Assembly: GCA_964610505.1 (NCBI GenBank)
Contig: CAZSXU010000022.1
Span: 1 to 64,000, forward strand
Length of the DNA stretch: 64,000 nt
Source of the DNA: CAZSXU01 sp964610505
GTDB lineage: Bacteria; Arandabacterota; Arandabacteria; JAGLYR01
Reading direction: 5' to 3'
Part shown: positions 53,269 through 61,694 of the stretch, piece by piece
Layout: every line of letters begins with the position of its first letter
Position numbering within the stretch: position 1 is the stretch's first letter
Translations under genes and position numbers: made by a program
The notes under the pieces: generated by a model
What the model saw: the letters and a program-made list of their open reading frames with translations, nothing else
The model's database searches: none
Told to the model about the DNA's origin: nothing

Positions 53269-54234
53269 CTACCGCGCGTCGCCGAGCGGGGGGCGCTGCC
53301 TCCGCCAGTCGAAGTGCTCGCCGATCGCGTCCAGATCCTCGGGGGTGAAAACGTATTTCAGCTCGATCGCGCGCGGGTCCGCGCGCTCCTCGCGAGTCAG
53401 CGTATCCCAGACACGGGGAGCGAAGAGGATAGGAGCGCGGTTCGACGACGCCAGCGCCTCACGAGCGTGTTCGACGACGAGCGGCCGGATGTTGTACTCG
53501 TCCTTGGGGAAGACGAGGGCTGCGTCGGCCAGCATGTTGAGGGCCAGCGTTTTGTCGATCTCGCACAGGAAGAGAGAGATTCGCCTCCCTTTGCCCGGAC
53601 GCCGCGCAATCCGCGTCGGCAGCAGAGGGTCGAGATGAATTGCGGCAAAGCGGATCTCCTCCAGCCGGTTCGGCCATCGCCGGCGAACCTCATTGTAGTG
53701 GAAGTAGGTGGCGACCAAGGGGCCCGGTGGCGGTTCGCCCTTCCACGACAGACACCACGGCTTCGCCGTCACTTCCCAGTTCGCCTCCAACTCCCGGGCG
53801 TGGTCGGCGGCTTCGGTCTCGCTGCATTCCACGACGTAGACGACCGACGCGGCCGGTGCGCTCGAGTGGGGCCGGTTCGTCAGGAGGTGGGCGAAAGCGC
53901 GGGGCGTGAGATCGTACCGTTCCTTTGCCTCGCGAAGCACTTTCTGGACGAATGCCTCGAGTTTGCGCGCTCTTGGGCCCGAGGTTTCCAGCCTTGGCGA
54001 GGCAATAACTCGCGTTCCCTTGGCCCCCCGGCTTTCCAGGAGCCTCTCCACCACCAGGTCCGCGTACGCGCGACGGACGGTATGCATGTTGACCTTCCAC
54101 GCCCGAGCGGCCTCCCGAATGGGCGGAAGAACCTCGCCGGGCATGAGTCTCCCCGTACTGATGCGGTAGCGGAGGGCCTCCGCGATCTGGTGGTAGAGGG
54201 GAACCGGGCTCTTGGGATCGAGGTCGATCTTCAT
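53269..54234 (-). CDS. GntR-family transcriptional regulator
   Basis: 321 residues from ATG 54234. The N-terminal winged helix is clear: PVPLYHQIAEALRYRISTG, PGEVLPPIREAARAWKVNMH, TVRRAYADLV. The C-terminal about 230 residues contain a periplasmic-binding-like sensor region (VYVVECSETEAADHA, LALNMLADAALVFPKDEYN) rather than a UTRA or FadR fold. The promoter (54241-54269) overlaps a short palindrome, suggesting autoregulation. It probably controls the esterase-like gene downstream. No SD precedes the ATG, in line with a leaderless transcript. Confidence 0.9.
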   Translation of the reverse strand: MKIDLDPKSPVPLYHQIAEALRYRISTGRLMPGEVLPPIREAARAWKVNMHTVRRAYADLVVERLLESRGAKGTRVIASPRLETSGPRARKLEAFVQKVLREAKERYDLTPRAFAHLLTNRPHSSAPAASVVYVVECSETEAADHARELEANWEVTAKPWCLSWKGEPPPGPLVATYFHYNEVRRRWPNRLEEIRFAAIHLDPLLPTRIARRPGKGRRISLFLCEIDKTLALNMLADAALVFPKDEYNIRPLVVEHAREALASSNRAPILFAPRVWDTLTREERADPRAIELKYVFTPEDLDAIGEHFDWRRQRPPLGDAR

Positions 54235-54240
54235 GGGACC

Positions 54241-54269
54241 ATGATATATAACATTAGAACAAATGTCAA
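54241..54269 (-). promoter_or_regulatory. strong promoter with operator-like palindrome, leaderless GntR gene
   Basis: Reading minus: TTGACA (54269-54264, perfect), 17-nt spacer, TATCAT (54246-54241, 5 of 6). The predicted start falls at about the ATG of the GntR gene (54234). The spacer holds ACATT-N6-AATGT (54251-54266), a plausible GntR operator. Confidence 0.7.
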
Positions 54270-54299
54270 GAAAAAAATGTGTCCTGCCGCCGGCACCGG

Positions 54300-54722
54300 G
54301 CATGGGTTGTCGCCAGCCCCGCTAGTCCGCTCTGCAGCACGCGCGTTCCCCGCGCCCGGCCGGGGGTTGTGTCTTCCGGCTTTCGGCTCTCGGCTTTCGC
54401 ATCTTGCATGGGCCTTTTGCCGCGGGCAAGGTTCGGCGTCTCTCTGCCACAGCGTGAAGGGGAAGTCGGGTGGGCCAGGAGGGTGGTCACGTGCTCGGGT
54501 GAACAGGCCACGCTGCGGCCTTCGATCCGGCGAACCTTCCCCGCGCCCGGCCCGGGGCATGGGTTGTCGACTCTCAACTTTCAACTCTCGACTCTCTGCC
54601 GTACGGACTCTCCCCGTCGCCGGCTCTGGGATGGGGTGTTCCGGCTTTCGGCTCTCGGTTTTCGGATCTCTCGCGCACGCCTTGCGCCGCGAGAAGGGTT
54701 CGGCGTCGTCCGCTCCTGCAAT
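54300..54722. repeat. repeat-filled spacer upstream of ileS
   Basis: 7-bp arrays are at 54376-54400 (GGCTTTC/GGCTCTC), 54568-54598 (GACTCTC/AACTTTC) and 54640-54668. Between them are copies of the longer GGGCCTTTTGCCGCGGGCAA-type and GGTTCGGCGTCTCT unit also seen at 51.1-51.7 kb, plus repeated CCGGCGAACCTTCCCCG strings. No gene seen. Confidence 0.7.
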
Positions 54723-54750
54723 TGACATCCCGTCTCCCCCATGCTACCTT
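54722..54750 (+). promoter_or_regulatory. candidate ileS promoter
   Basis: -35 TTGACA at 54722-54727 (perfect), 17-nt spacer, -10 TACCTT at 54745-54750 (weak). The leader would be about 68 nt. Confidence 0.45.
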
Positions 54751-54824
54751 ACAACAACTGTATCCTGTGGGACTCTCCGCATGTGGAGTCCCCGGGCCTT
54801 CCGGCGCTTGCACAAGGAGTATCG

Positions 54825-57800
54825 ATGTTCAAGGAAACCCCGCCCGAACCGGATCTTGTCGTCCAGGAGGAACGGATCCTCGAGTTCTGGGAGAGGGAGA
54901 AGATCTTCGACAAACTTCGCGCCCGCAACCAAGGCGGTGAGCGGTTCAAGTTCCTGGACGGTCCCATCACGGCCAACCGCCCCATGGGCGTTCACCACGC
55001 CTGGGGGCGGACCTACAAGGACATCTTCCAGCGCTACCACGCTATGCAGGGCCGGGAAACGCGCTATCAGAACGGCTATGACTGCCAGGGCCTGTGGATC
55101 GAGATCGAGATCGAGAAAGAGCTGGGGTTCAACTCCAAGAAGGACATCGAAGGTTTTGGAATCGCCGAGTTCGTCGAGCTCTGCAAGGCGCGCCCTCTCA
55201 AGATCGCCAAGGAAATCGATCGTCAGTCCATCCGCCTGGGTTACTGGATGGACTGGTCGGATTCCTACTTCACGATGTCCGATGAGAACAACTACACCAT
55301 CTGGCATTTTCTGAAGAAGTGTCACGAGCGAGGTCTGGTCTACAAGGGGCACGATGTGATGCCCTGGTGTCCCCGGTGCGGGACGGCCGTCTCCGAGCAC
55401 GAGATCGCCACCGAAGGGTACCGGGAACTGGAGCATCCAAGCATCACCATCCGTCTTCCCCTCAAGGGCCGTGAGAACGAGTACATCATGGTCTGGACGA
55501 CGACGCCCTGGACCCTGAGTTCGAACGTGGCGTTGGCCGTGAGCCCCAAGGTGACCTACGTCAAGGCCGTGCGCGGAGGTGTGACCTACTACCTCGCCGA
55601 GTCCGCCCTCGAACGGGTGGGCAACGGGTTCAGGGTGGTCGAGCAGATGACCGGGGACGCCCTCGTGGGTTGGGAATACGACGGGCCGTACGACGATCTG
55701 CCCGCACAGAAGGGCGTGGTGCACCGCGTGGTCGCCTGGGACGAGGTGGACGAGAGCGAAGGCACGGGCGTGGTGCACATCGCTCCGGGATGCGGGAAGG
55801 AGGACTTCGCCCTCTCCAAGGAGGAGAATCTGCCGGTCGTCGCGCCTCTGGATGAGGCGGGCAGGTTCATCGACGGTTTCGGCTGGCTCACGGGCAAGAC
55901 GGCCGAAGGCGTCCGCGAAGAGATCCAGACCGACCTGGAGAAGAGGGGACTCAAGGTTGAGTTCACCACGCTGGTCCACCGCTACCCGGTCTGCTGGCGG
56001 TGCTCGAGCGAGCTTGTCTTTCGCCTCGTCAACGAGTGGTTCATCGCCATGGACGCGCTCCGTCACGAGATCATGGAGGTAACGCGGAAGATCAACTGGA
56101 TGCCGAGTTTCGGGCGCGAGCGGGAACTGGATTGGCTCAAGAACATGCACGACTGGTGCATCTCACGCAAGAGGTACTGGGGACTGGCCCTTCCGATCTT
56201 CGAATGCGAGTGCGGCTGGTTCGACGTCATCGGCGGGAGGGACGAGCTCAAGGACAGGGCCGTCGAGGGGTGGGAGCGGTTCGAGGGCCACTCTCCTCAT
56301 CGCCCCTGGGTCGACGACGTCAGGATCCAATGCAAGAAGTGCGGGAAGAGCGTTTCCAGAGTTCAGGACGTCGGCAATCCCTGGCTGGATGCAGGTATCG
56401 TTCCGTTCTCCACCATGGGCTACCGGACCGATCCCGAATACTGGAAGGGGTGGTATCCCAGCCACTTCATCACCGAGTGCTTCCCGGGGCAATTCCGGAA
56501 CTGGTTCTACTCGCTCCTGGCCATGAGCACGGTTCTCGAGAACCGCGAGCCCTTCGAGACGGTTCTCGGCCACGCGCTGGTCCTGGATCTCCAGGGTCAG
56601 GAGATGCACAAGTCCAGCGGCAACGTGATCTGGTTCGACGACGCGGTGAACGCCTTAGGCGCCGATGTCCTGCGCTGGATTTTCGCCCGGCAGAATCCCT
56701 ACGTGAACCTCAATTTCGGCCTGAAACTGGGCGATGACGTTCGGCGGAGGTTCTTCAAGATATGGAACTCCTACGGGTTCTTCATCACCTATGCGAGGTT
56801 GGATGGGATCGCTCTCGAGGATCTCACGGGCCCGAATCCCAGGCGGACGCTGGTGGACCGCTGGATTCTGGCGCGCCTCCAGCAGACCATCCGGACCTGC
56901 CGCCGGGAGCTGGACACATACAGCATTGCGCCGGTGACTCGCGCTCTGGATGCTTTCATGGAAGACCTCTCCAACGGGTACATTCGCGCCAACCGTCGGC
57001 GCTTCTGGAAAAGCGGGGAAGACGAGGACAAACGGGCCGCGTACGCCACGCTGTGGGAAGTGCTCGTGGGCCTGGTCCGGCTGGCGGCGCCCATCCTGCC
57101 TTTCCTCTGTGAGGAGATCTACCAGAACCTCGTTCGCGGCGTCGACGCGAAGGCCCCCGAATCGGTCCATCTCTGCTTCTACCCCGAAGTGGACGAAGCG
57201 AAGGTCGACGAGTCCCTTATCGAAGAGATGGCCTATGCCGCCAAGATCATTTCCCTGGGCCGGGCTCTCCGCAAGGAGAAGAACTGCAAGGTCCGCCAAC
57301 CGTTGCCCGAGATGATGGTGGGGCCCACCGAGCGGATGGAGGCCGAACAGGCCGGCACCTTTCGGGAGAGCCTCAAGCGCTGGGAGTCGTTCATTCTGGA
57401 CGAGCTCAACATCCGTGTGCTCCATACGCTGGATGATTCGGAGCGGCTCCTGGAGTTCAAGGCGAGTCCCAACTTCCGTCTGTTGGGCAAGAAATTTGGT
57501 GACCGGATGCCCAAGATCAAGGCGGCCCTGGAGGCGTTGACGTCGGACGAAGCGGCTGCGATTCGAAAGACACAGGAACCCTTCCGCATCAGGGTCGATG
57601 GTGACGACCTGGAGCTCGATCGAGAGGAAGTGAAAATCGAATCCGATCCTCGGGAGGGTCTGGCAGTGGGGGCGGAGGGAGACATCTTCGTCGCACTCGA
57701 TCTCAACATCAGTGACGACCTTCGCCGGGAGGGCCTGGCCCGGGAGCTCGTGCACCGAATTCAACGCATGCGCCGGGAGGCGGGGTTTGAGATCTCGGAT

Positions 57801-57983
57801 CGAATCAGGATCTCCTACCGTGCCGACGGCGGCCTCAAGGAAGTCATCGAGTCTCACGGCGCGTACCTCTCGGCAGAGACTCTTTGCGAAGAGATCAGGG
57901 AAGCCGACGAGCAGGGGGAATTCCGTGAAGAACTCGACGTCGACGGGCAGCGTATCACGATTGCCTTGAGTCGTCTTTCCTGA
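54825..57983 (+). CDS. ileS: isoleucyl-tRNA synthetase with altered KMSKS loop
   Basis: 1052 residues from ATG 54825 with AAGGAG 5 nt upstream; the longer frame to 54741 has no such signal. Class I synthetase layout: HIGH-type GVHHAWGRTYKD near residue 55, the CP1 editing domain (WTTTPWTLSSNVALAV, GTGVVHIAPGCGKEDFALS), the isoleucine site around WCISRKRYWGLALP, and the anticodon-binding domain with RRRFWKSGEDEDK. The KMSKS loop reads GQEMHKSSGN, so the first Lys is Glu and the middle Ser is His; this might lower ATP-site dependence on the first lysine. It is of the long type found in archaea, eukaryotes and some bacteria, which is often mupirocin-insensitive (family knowledge). Confidence 0.95.
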   Translation: MFKETPPEPDLVVQEERILEFWEREKIFDKLRARNQGGERFKFLDGPITANRPMGVHHAWGRTYKDIFQRYHAMQGRETRYQNGYDCQGLWIEIEIEKELGFNSKKDIEGFGIAEFVELCKARPLKIAKEIDRQSIRLGYWMDWSDSYFTMSDENNYTIWHFLKKCHERGLVYKGHDVMPWCPRCGTAVSEHEIATEGYRELEHPSITIRLPLKGRENEYIMVWTTTPWTLSSNVALAVSPKVTYVKAVRGGVTYYLAESALERVGNGFRVVEQMTGDALVGWEYDGPYDDLPAQKGVVHRVVAWDEVDESEGTGVVHIAPGCGKEDFALSKEENLPVVAPLDEAGRFIDGFGWLTGKTAEGVREEIQTDLEKRGLKVEFTTLVHRYPVCWRCSSELVFRLVNEWFIAMDALRHEIMEVTRKINWMPSFGRERELDWLKNMHDWCISRKRYWGLALPIFECECGWFDVIGGRDELKDRAVEGWERFEGHSPHRPWVDDVRIQCKKCGKSVSRVQDVGNPWLDAGIVPFSTMGYRTDPEYWKGWYPSHFITECFPGQFRNWFYSLLAMSTVLENREPFETVLGHALVLDLQGQEMHKSSGNVIWFDDAVNALGADVLRWIFARQNPYVNLNFGLKLGDDVRRRFFKIWNSYGFFITYARLDGIALEDLTGPNPRRTLVDRWILARLQQTIRTCRRELDTYSIAPVTRALDAFMEDLSNGYIRANRRRFWKSGEDEDKRAAYATLWEVLVGLVRLAAPILPFLCEEIYQNLVRGVDAKAPESVHLCFYPEVDEAKVDESLIEEMAYAAKIISLGRALRKEKNCKVRQPLPEMMVGPTERMEAEQAGTFRESLKRWESFILDELNIRVLHTLDDSERLLEFKASPNFRLLGKKFGDRMPKIKAALEALTSDEAAAIRKTQEPFRIRVDGDDLELDREEVKIESDPREGLAVGAEGDIFVALDLNISDDLRREGLARELVHRIQRMRREAGFEISDRIRISYRADGGLKEVIESHGAYLSAETLCEEIREADEQGEFREELDVDGQRITIALSRLS

Positions 57984-58056
57984 GAAGCGGAAGATCCACG
58001 TCCGGGCGATCGGGTTGTCTCTGGCTGAAGCGGTTTGTGGTTTCTGGGGACCGGCG

Positions 58057-58656
58057 ATGCAAGTCTCAGACGAAGAATTGGTCAGGAAGGTACAGGCGGG
58101 CGACGCGGAATCCTTTTCCGTGCTTGCCGATCGTTGGGCGGATCGGGCGTATACCCTGGCGCTCGGCATGGTCAAGAACGCGGCGGACGCGGAGGACGTG
58201 GTCCAGGAGAGTTTCCTCAACGCCTACCGCGCTCTTCCGCGCTTCAAACACGGTTCCCTCTTCGGCACCTGGCTCTTCCGGATCATCACAAACTCGGCGC
58301 TTGTCCGGCTTCGAAAGAGCGCCCGGGAAGTTTTTATTGAAGGCCCCGAGGATGACGACGGCCACCGGGTTCCCGAGGGCCTGATCGACTGGACGGATAC
58401 GCCCCTCGAAGATCTCATCAACCGGGAGACCCGGCAGATGATGGACCGGGCGGTGAAGACCTTGCCCCTGGACCAGCGAACGGTTTTCGTGCTCCGCGAT
58501 ATCGATGGAATGCGCGCCGCCGACGTGGCCGACATCCTGCATCTCTCCGTCCCGGCGGTCAAGTCGCGCTTGCACCGGGCTCGGGTCCAGCTTCGGGATC
58601 AACTGGAGCCGTATTTCAGGGAGAAAGTAGATTCCGGAAAGGGATCGCTCCAATGA
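58057..58656 (+). CDS. ECF (RpoE-like) sigma factor
   Basis: 199 residues from ATG 58057 (GGGGA 6 nt upstream). Region 2: FSVLADRWADRAYTLALGMV, DAEDVVQESFLNAYRALPRF, GTWLFRIITNSALVRLRK. Region 4: LPLDQRTVFVLRDIDGMRAA, SVPAVKSRLHRARVQLRD. An acidic linker (GPEDDDGHR) lies between. It directs RNA polymerase to a stress or envelope regulon. The downstream anti-sigma gene overlaps by ATGA, so the pair is translationally coupled. Confidence 0.95.
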   Translation: MQVSDEELVRKVQAGDAESFSVLADRWADRAYTLALGMVKNAADAEDVVQESFLNAYRALPRFKHGSLFGTWLFRIITNSALVRLRKSAREVFIEGPEDDDGHRVPEGLIDWTDTPLEDLINRETRQMMDRAVKTLPLDQRTVFVLRDIDGMRAADVADILHLSVPAVKSRLHRARVQLRDQLEPYFREKVDSGKGSLQ

Positions 58657-58892
58657 GCAACTGCGATGATCTCTTCGAAGCTCTCAAGGACTACCTCGAC
58701 GGCGACGCCAAGGAAGAGGTTTGTCGAGCGATCGAGGAGCACATGCGCGAATGTCCCAACTGTCACATACACGTGAATACGCTCAAGGGGACGATCGAGA
58801 TCTACAGAGCCGTGGGCGCTAAAAAGATGCCCGTGAGCGCCAGGGAGCGTCTTCACAAAGCCCTCAAGATCAAGCCGGAGTGGCTGAAGTAA
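58653..58892 (+). CDS. zinc-finger anti-sigma factor (soluble, zf-HC2 type)
   Basis: 79 residues; ATGA overlap with the sigma gene. The zinc-binding H-x3-C-x2-C is seen as EEHMRECPNCHIHV, the ZAS-domain signature of anti-sigma factors. No membrane segment follows, so it is probably a cytoplasmic, redox- or ligand-responsive inhibitor of the ECF sigma factor rather than a transmembrane RseA-like one. Confidence 0.9.
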   Translation: MSNCDDLFEALKDYLDGDAKEEVCRAIEEHMRECPNCHIHVNTLKGTIEIYRAVGAKKMPVSARERLHKALKIKPEWLK

Positions 58893-58929
58893 CCCGGACC
58901 ATTCATGAATCCCTGCTGCGAGGGTCTCA

Positions 58930-59015
58930 GGGCTGGGTATACGCAGACTCGAATTCCCCATTCACGCTGCGGCCAAGAGACGCTGGACCTTTGCCGCAGC
59001 GTAAGGCCCGGTTCT
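58930..59015 (-). repeat. inverted copy of the GGTTCGGCGTCTCT repeat unit
   Basis: On the minus strand this reads GGGCCTTACGCTGCGGCAAA, then GGTCCAGCGTCTCTTGGCC and a GAATTCGAGTC end, matching the unit at 51468 and 54410. Confidence 0.6.
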
Positions 59016-59091
59016 GATTTCCTGAATCCTTTCCCTCCGTCCTGCATCTAAAGAGTGAACCCATAAAGACAACCTGAGAGGTGCAAAAGAC

Positions 59092-59292
59092 ATGCCACTT
59101 TACGAGTACGAATGCAAGAAGTGTGGGAACAGGTTTGAATATTTGCACGGCCACGAGGAAACCGATCTCAGAATCGCCTGCCCCAACTGCGAGTCCGGGG
59201 ATATCAGTCGGTTGTTCTCAGCCTTCTCGACCTCGTGCGGGAGTTCGGGGTGTGGGAGCGGAAGTACGGGCAGGGCATGGCGGTTTGGCTGA
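59092..59292 (+). CDS. FmdB-family zinc ribbon protein
   Basis: 66 residues. Two CxxC knuckles (YECKKCGNRF and ACPNCESGD) in the FmdB putative regulatory protein layout MPLYEYECKKCG, then a Cys/Gly/Ser-rich tail (STSCGSSGCGSGS). AGAGGTG lies about 9 nt before the ATG. Function is uncertain; family members are small zinc-binding regulators. It lies 235 bp upstream of the selenoprotein candidate, whose own promoter intervenes. Confidence 0.9.
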   Translation: MPLYEYECKKCGNRFEYLHGHEETDLRIACPNCESGDISRLFSAFSTSCGSSGCGSGSTGRAWRFG

Positions 59293-59441
59293 GGCTAGGC
59301 GTGCGGGAGCGGTCCGCTCTCCGATCGGGCACGACAACAAGGCAGCAGGGCCTCAAGAGGGGATTCCCATCCCGGATTCGTGGGCGAAAGGATTTGTCTC
59401 CTCCCCGCGAGAACCGGGGGCCAACGACGGCCGAAGCCGGT

Positions 59442-59470
59442 TTGACAAGAGCGCAGGCGATCACTAGATT
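59442..59470 (+). promoter_or_regulatory. promoter of the selenoprotein candidate
   Basis: -35 TTGACA at 59442-59447 (perfect), 17-nt spacer, -10 TAGATT at 59465-59470. The start would be near 59477, about 50 nt before the ATG at 59528. Confidence 0.6.
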
Positions 59471-59527
59471 GAATCCAGGCACGCACGGCGCGTACCCGGG
59501 TCCCGGATGGGGTAAGGTAGAAACGTA

Positions 59528-59890
59528 ATGAAAGACGGCTGGATCATTCTCATATTCTTTGTTGTGTGGATTCTGGGGTCACGGTACGTACTCCCGAAGT
59601 TGGGGATACCCACGTGAATGTCCGCAACCTGCTCCCCGGGTAGGGAGATCGCGCAGGAAGCATACACCGCCTCACCCGAGGGCCGAGACGGGCTCGTGAG
59701 GGCGGCCGTCATGTTGAGAGAATCCCGGGCCCGGGAGGCCGGAGAAGTTCTGGCAGACCTTCCGGACTCGGTGCTGGTGAAGGACTGGAGGGTCCAGACG
59801 GTCAGGGAGATACTGAAGGGGCAACCTTCTCCGGACGAGATGCGGGAGGCCTCCAATCTCTTAACTCAGACGATGCGGCAAGTGAAGTGA
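59528..59890 (+). CDS. candidate selenoprotein: single-span membrane protein with Sec30 (in-frame TGA)
   Basis: Read through the TGA at 59615-59617, the frame encodes 120 residues. Residues 4-17 are a membrane segment (WIILIFFVVWILG), then RYVLPKLGIPT, the TGA codon as residue 30, and MSATCSPG with Cys35. A charged, mostly helical cytoplasmic domain follows (about 40-120), with RDGLVRAAVMLRESRAREAG. Without read-through the pieces would be a 29-residue peptide and a 90-residue ORF whose ATG directly follows the TGA. After the TGA lies a hairpin with a GGU-containing apical loop (59628-59657), placed as a bacterial SECIS should be. A redox role at the membrane is inferred. Alternatives: two overlapping small genes, or a nonsense mutation. 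Confidence 0.6.
59628..59657 (+). promoter_or_regulatory. SECIS-like stem-loop downstream of TGA
   Basis: Outer stem CCTG (59628-59631) with CAGG (59654-59657), inner stem CTCCC (59632-59636) with GGGAG (59643-59647), apical loop CGGGTA (59637-59642) containing GGU, bulge on the 3' side. The loop G is 21-22 nt after the TGA, inside the range known for bacterial SECIS elements. Confidence 0.5.
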
Positions 59891-59982
59891 GCGAGAGGCA
59901 GGACCTCGCCGGCTCAACCCCTGGGGGCCGGCGAGAAGGCGACATGACCCCCGTCGGCTGTCCCCCGAGAGTCGGTGGGAAA

Positions 59983-60014
59983 AGGGCCCCGGACGCCTTG
60001 GCGTCCGGGGCCCT
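59983..60014. terminator. bidirectional terminator between convergent genes
   Basis: A 15-bp perfect stem (AGGGCCCCGGACGCC with its complement) around a 2-nt loop. On the minus strand it is followed by TTTT, so it ends the fumarase operon. It also stands downstream of the selenoprotein candidate. Confidence 0.85.
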
Positions 60015-60049
60015 AAACGTGTATACCTCCTGCACAATGACGGGAATGA

Positions 60050-60631
60050 CTACTTCAGTCCCAGCAGCTCCTTGCGTTGGGCCTCGGACCGGCTCAGGAT
60101 ATCGTCATGCAGTGACTTGCCGTGGCTGTCCATGGTCACGACGGCCGGGAACTTATCCACCTCGATGACCCACATCGCCTCGGGTGTGCCGAACTCCTCC
60201 AGCTTGTGAACGGTCAGGACCTTCTTGACGCTCTGGGCCAGGATCACGGCAAGCCCGCCGATGGCGTGAAGGTAAACGCATCCGAACTTCCCGCACGCAC
60301 CGAGGGTTTGGGCCCCCATCCCGCCCTTTCCGATGATCCCCCGGACGCCAAACTTCTCGATCACTTCGGGCTCGTAGGGTTCCTCGCGAATGCTGGTCGT
60401 GGGACCCGCGGCGACGAAGGAATACTCGCTGTTTTCCTTTTTCACGACCGGTCCGCAGTGGTAGATCATTCCACCCTTGAGGACCTCTCGGACTTCATCG
60501 CCCGACTCCTCGGTCAGGTACTTGTGCGCGGCATCCCGGGCCGTAATCATCACGCCCGTGATCTCGACTTCGTCGCCGACCTTGAGCTTCCGAATCTCCT
60601 CTTCCGATGCGGGCAAGCGAATCTCAATCAT
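60050..60631 (-). CDS. class I fumarate hydratase, beta subunit (C-terminal domain type)
   Basis: 193 residues, ATG with GGAGGGGAAGG upstream, overlapping the alpha-subunit gene by 8 bp. Family blocks: GDEVEITGVMITARDAAHK, GGMIYHCGPVV, AAGPTTSIREEPYEPEVI, RGIIGKGGMG, DSHGKSL. In class I fumarases/tartrate dehydratases split into two chains, this subunit contributes substrate-binding residues, and the alpha subunit the 4Fe-4S cluster. It interconverts fumarate and malate. Two-subunit oxygen-sensitive fumarase suggests an anaerobic or facultatively anaerobic lifestyle. Confidence 0.93.
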   Translation of the reverse strand: MIEIRLPASEEEIRKLKVGDEVEITGVMITARDAAHKYLTEESGDEVREVLKGGMIYHCGPVVKKENSEYSFVAAGPTTSIREEPYEPEVIEKFGVRGIIGKGGMGAQTLGACGKFGCVYLHAIGGLAVILAQSVKKVLTVHKLEEFGTPEAMWVIEVDKFPAVVTMDSHGKSLHDDILSRSEAQRKELLGLK

Positions 60632-61493
60632 AGGACACCTTCCCCTCCTTCAGAATCATCGAAGCCCGGCGGTAGGCCCAGCAGATGTAGCTGACTGAGA
60701 CGAAATAGCAGGCGGGCAGGCGATGGCGCGTTCCGATGTTCACGCCCATCACGGTGGTTTTTCCGCCGAACCCCATGGGGCCGACCCCGAGCTGGTTGAG
60801 TTCCCTGTAGAGCCGATCTTCGAGTTCTCCAAGAACGGGATCCGGATTCTTATCATCCAGATTCCGGAAGAGCTGTTCCTTGGATTCGAGATAAGAGCTT
60901 CCCCGATCACCACCGATCCCGATGCCGACGGCGCCGGGTCCGCATCCCTTGCCCTGGGCGTCGAAGACGGCGTCAATCACGCACCGCCTCACACCTTCGA
61001 GATCTCTCCCCGCTTTCAAACCGGCGTCGGGAAGCTTATACTGGGCGCCCACGTTTTCCGAGCCGCCGCCCTTGAGCATCAGGCGGACCTTCAGGCCGTC
61101 CTGGTCGACTTGCTTGAAGTGGATGTAGGGTAGGCCCCGGCCGATGTTGTTGCCGGAGTTCTTTCCACTGACCGGGTCGACGGCGTTGGGCCGGAGATAA
61201 TAACGGGCCGTGGCCTCCGCCGTGGCCTCGAGGATTGCATCCTCGAGGGTCTTCTGCCTGTGCTCGGGCCCGAAGTCCACGTAGAAGACGAGGGCTCCGG
61301 TATCCTGGCAGATCGGCCGGGACGTCTCCTTCGCCAGTGCCGCGTTTTCCAACATTTTCTTGAGCGTGGATCCGGCGGGAGTGTCCTCCCCTTCGCGGAC
61401 GATGGCTCGCTCGATGGCCTTGTGCACGTCTTCCGGCAGGATCGTCGACGCTCTGCGGATGAGCTCGAGGAAGTGTTCCGAGAGTTTCTGCAT
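60624..61493 (-). CDS. class I fumarate hydratase, alpha subunit (4Fe-4S)
   Basis: 289 residues from ATG 61493 (GGAGGT about 5 nt upstream). The Fe-S ligand Cys residues are in RPICQDTGALVF, in KGCGPGAVGIGIGG and in the segment between, with NTGGGSENVG-type residues seen as GGGSENVGAQYKLP. The final block GFGGKTTVMGVNIG is typical. It contains the catalytic 4Fe-4S cluster. A longer frame to 61976 is an artefact of the opposite TspO gene. Promoter 61549-61577 lies immediately upstream. Confidence 0.93.
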   Translation of the reverse strand: MQKLSEHFLELIRRASTILPEDVHKAIERAIVREGEDTPAGSTLKKMLENAALAKETSRPICQDTGALVFYVDFGPEHRQKTLEDAILEATAEATARYYLRPNAVDPVSGKNSGNNIGRGLPYIHFKQVDQDGLKVRLMLKGGGSENVGAQYKLPDAGLKAGRDLEGVRRCVIDAVFDAQGKGCGPGAVGIGIGGDRGSSYLESKEQLFRNLDDKNPDPVLGELEDRLYRELNQLGVGPMGFGGKTTVMGVNIGTRHRLPACYFVSVSYICWAYRRASMILKEGKVSYD

Positions 61494-61548
61494 CCCCACC
61501 TCCGGGGTCGTAGTTGAGCAATTCATGAAGCGTGACAGCATCTCGGCG

Positions 61549-61577
61549 ATTATAGGTCCAGCGGCCGGCCGTGTCAA
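61549..61577 (-). promoter_or_regulatory. near-consensus sigma70 promoter of the fumarase operon
   Basis: Reading minus: TTGACA (61577-61572, perfect), 17-nt spacer, TATAAT (61554-61549, perfect). Start near 61542, about 50 nt before the alpha-subunit ATG. The best promoter match in the window. Confidence 0.85.
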
Positions 61578-61625
61578 CGGTGCGGCGCGACAAAGGTGTT
61601 CCTCGAAATCCCGGGCCTTTTGGGG

Positions 61626-61653
61626 TTGTACCAGCTGGCCGAGATTGTACAAT
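61626..61653 (+). promoter_or_regulatory. candidate tspO promoter
   Basis: -35 TTGTAC at 61626-61631, 16-nt spacer, -10 TACAAT at 61648-61653. The leader would be about 35 nt. Confidence 0.55.
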
Positions 61654-61694
61654 CTTCCCGGGTCAGGTGGGAGCCCGCACACGGAGGAATTCCG

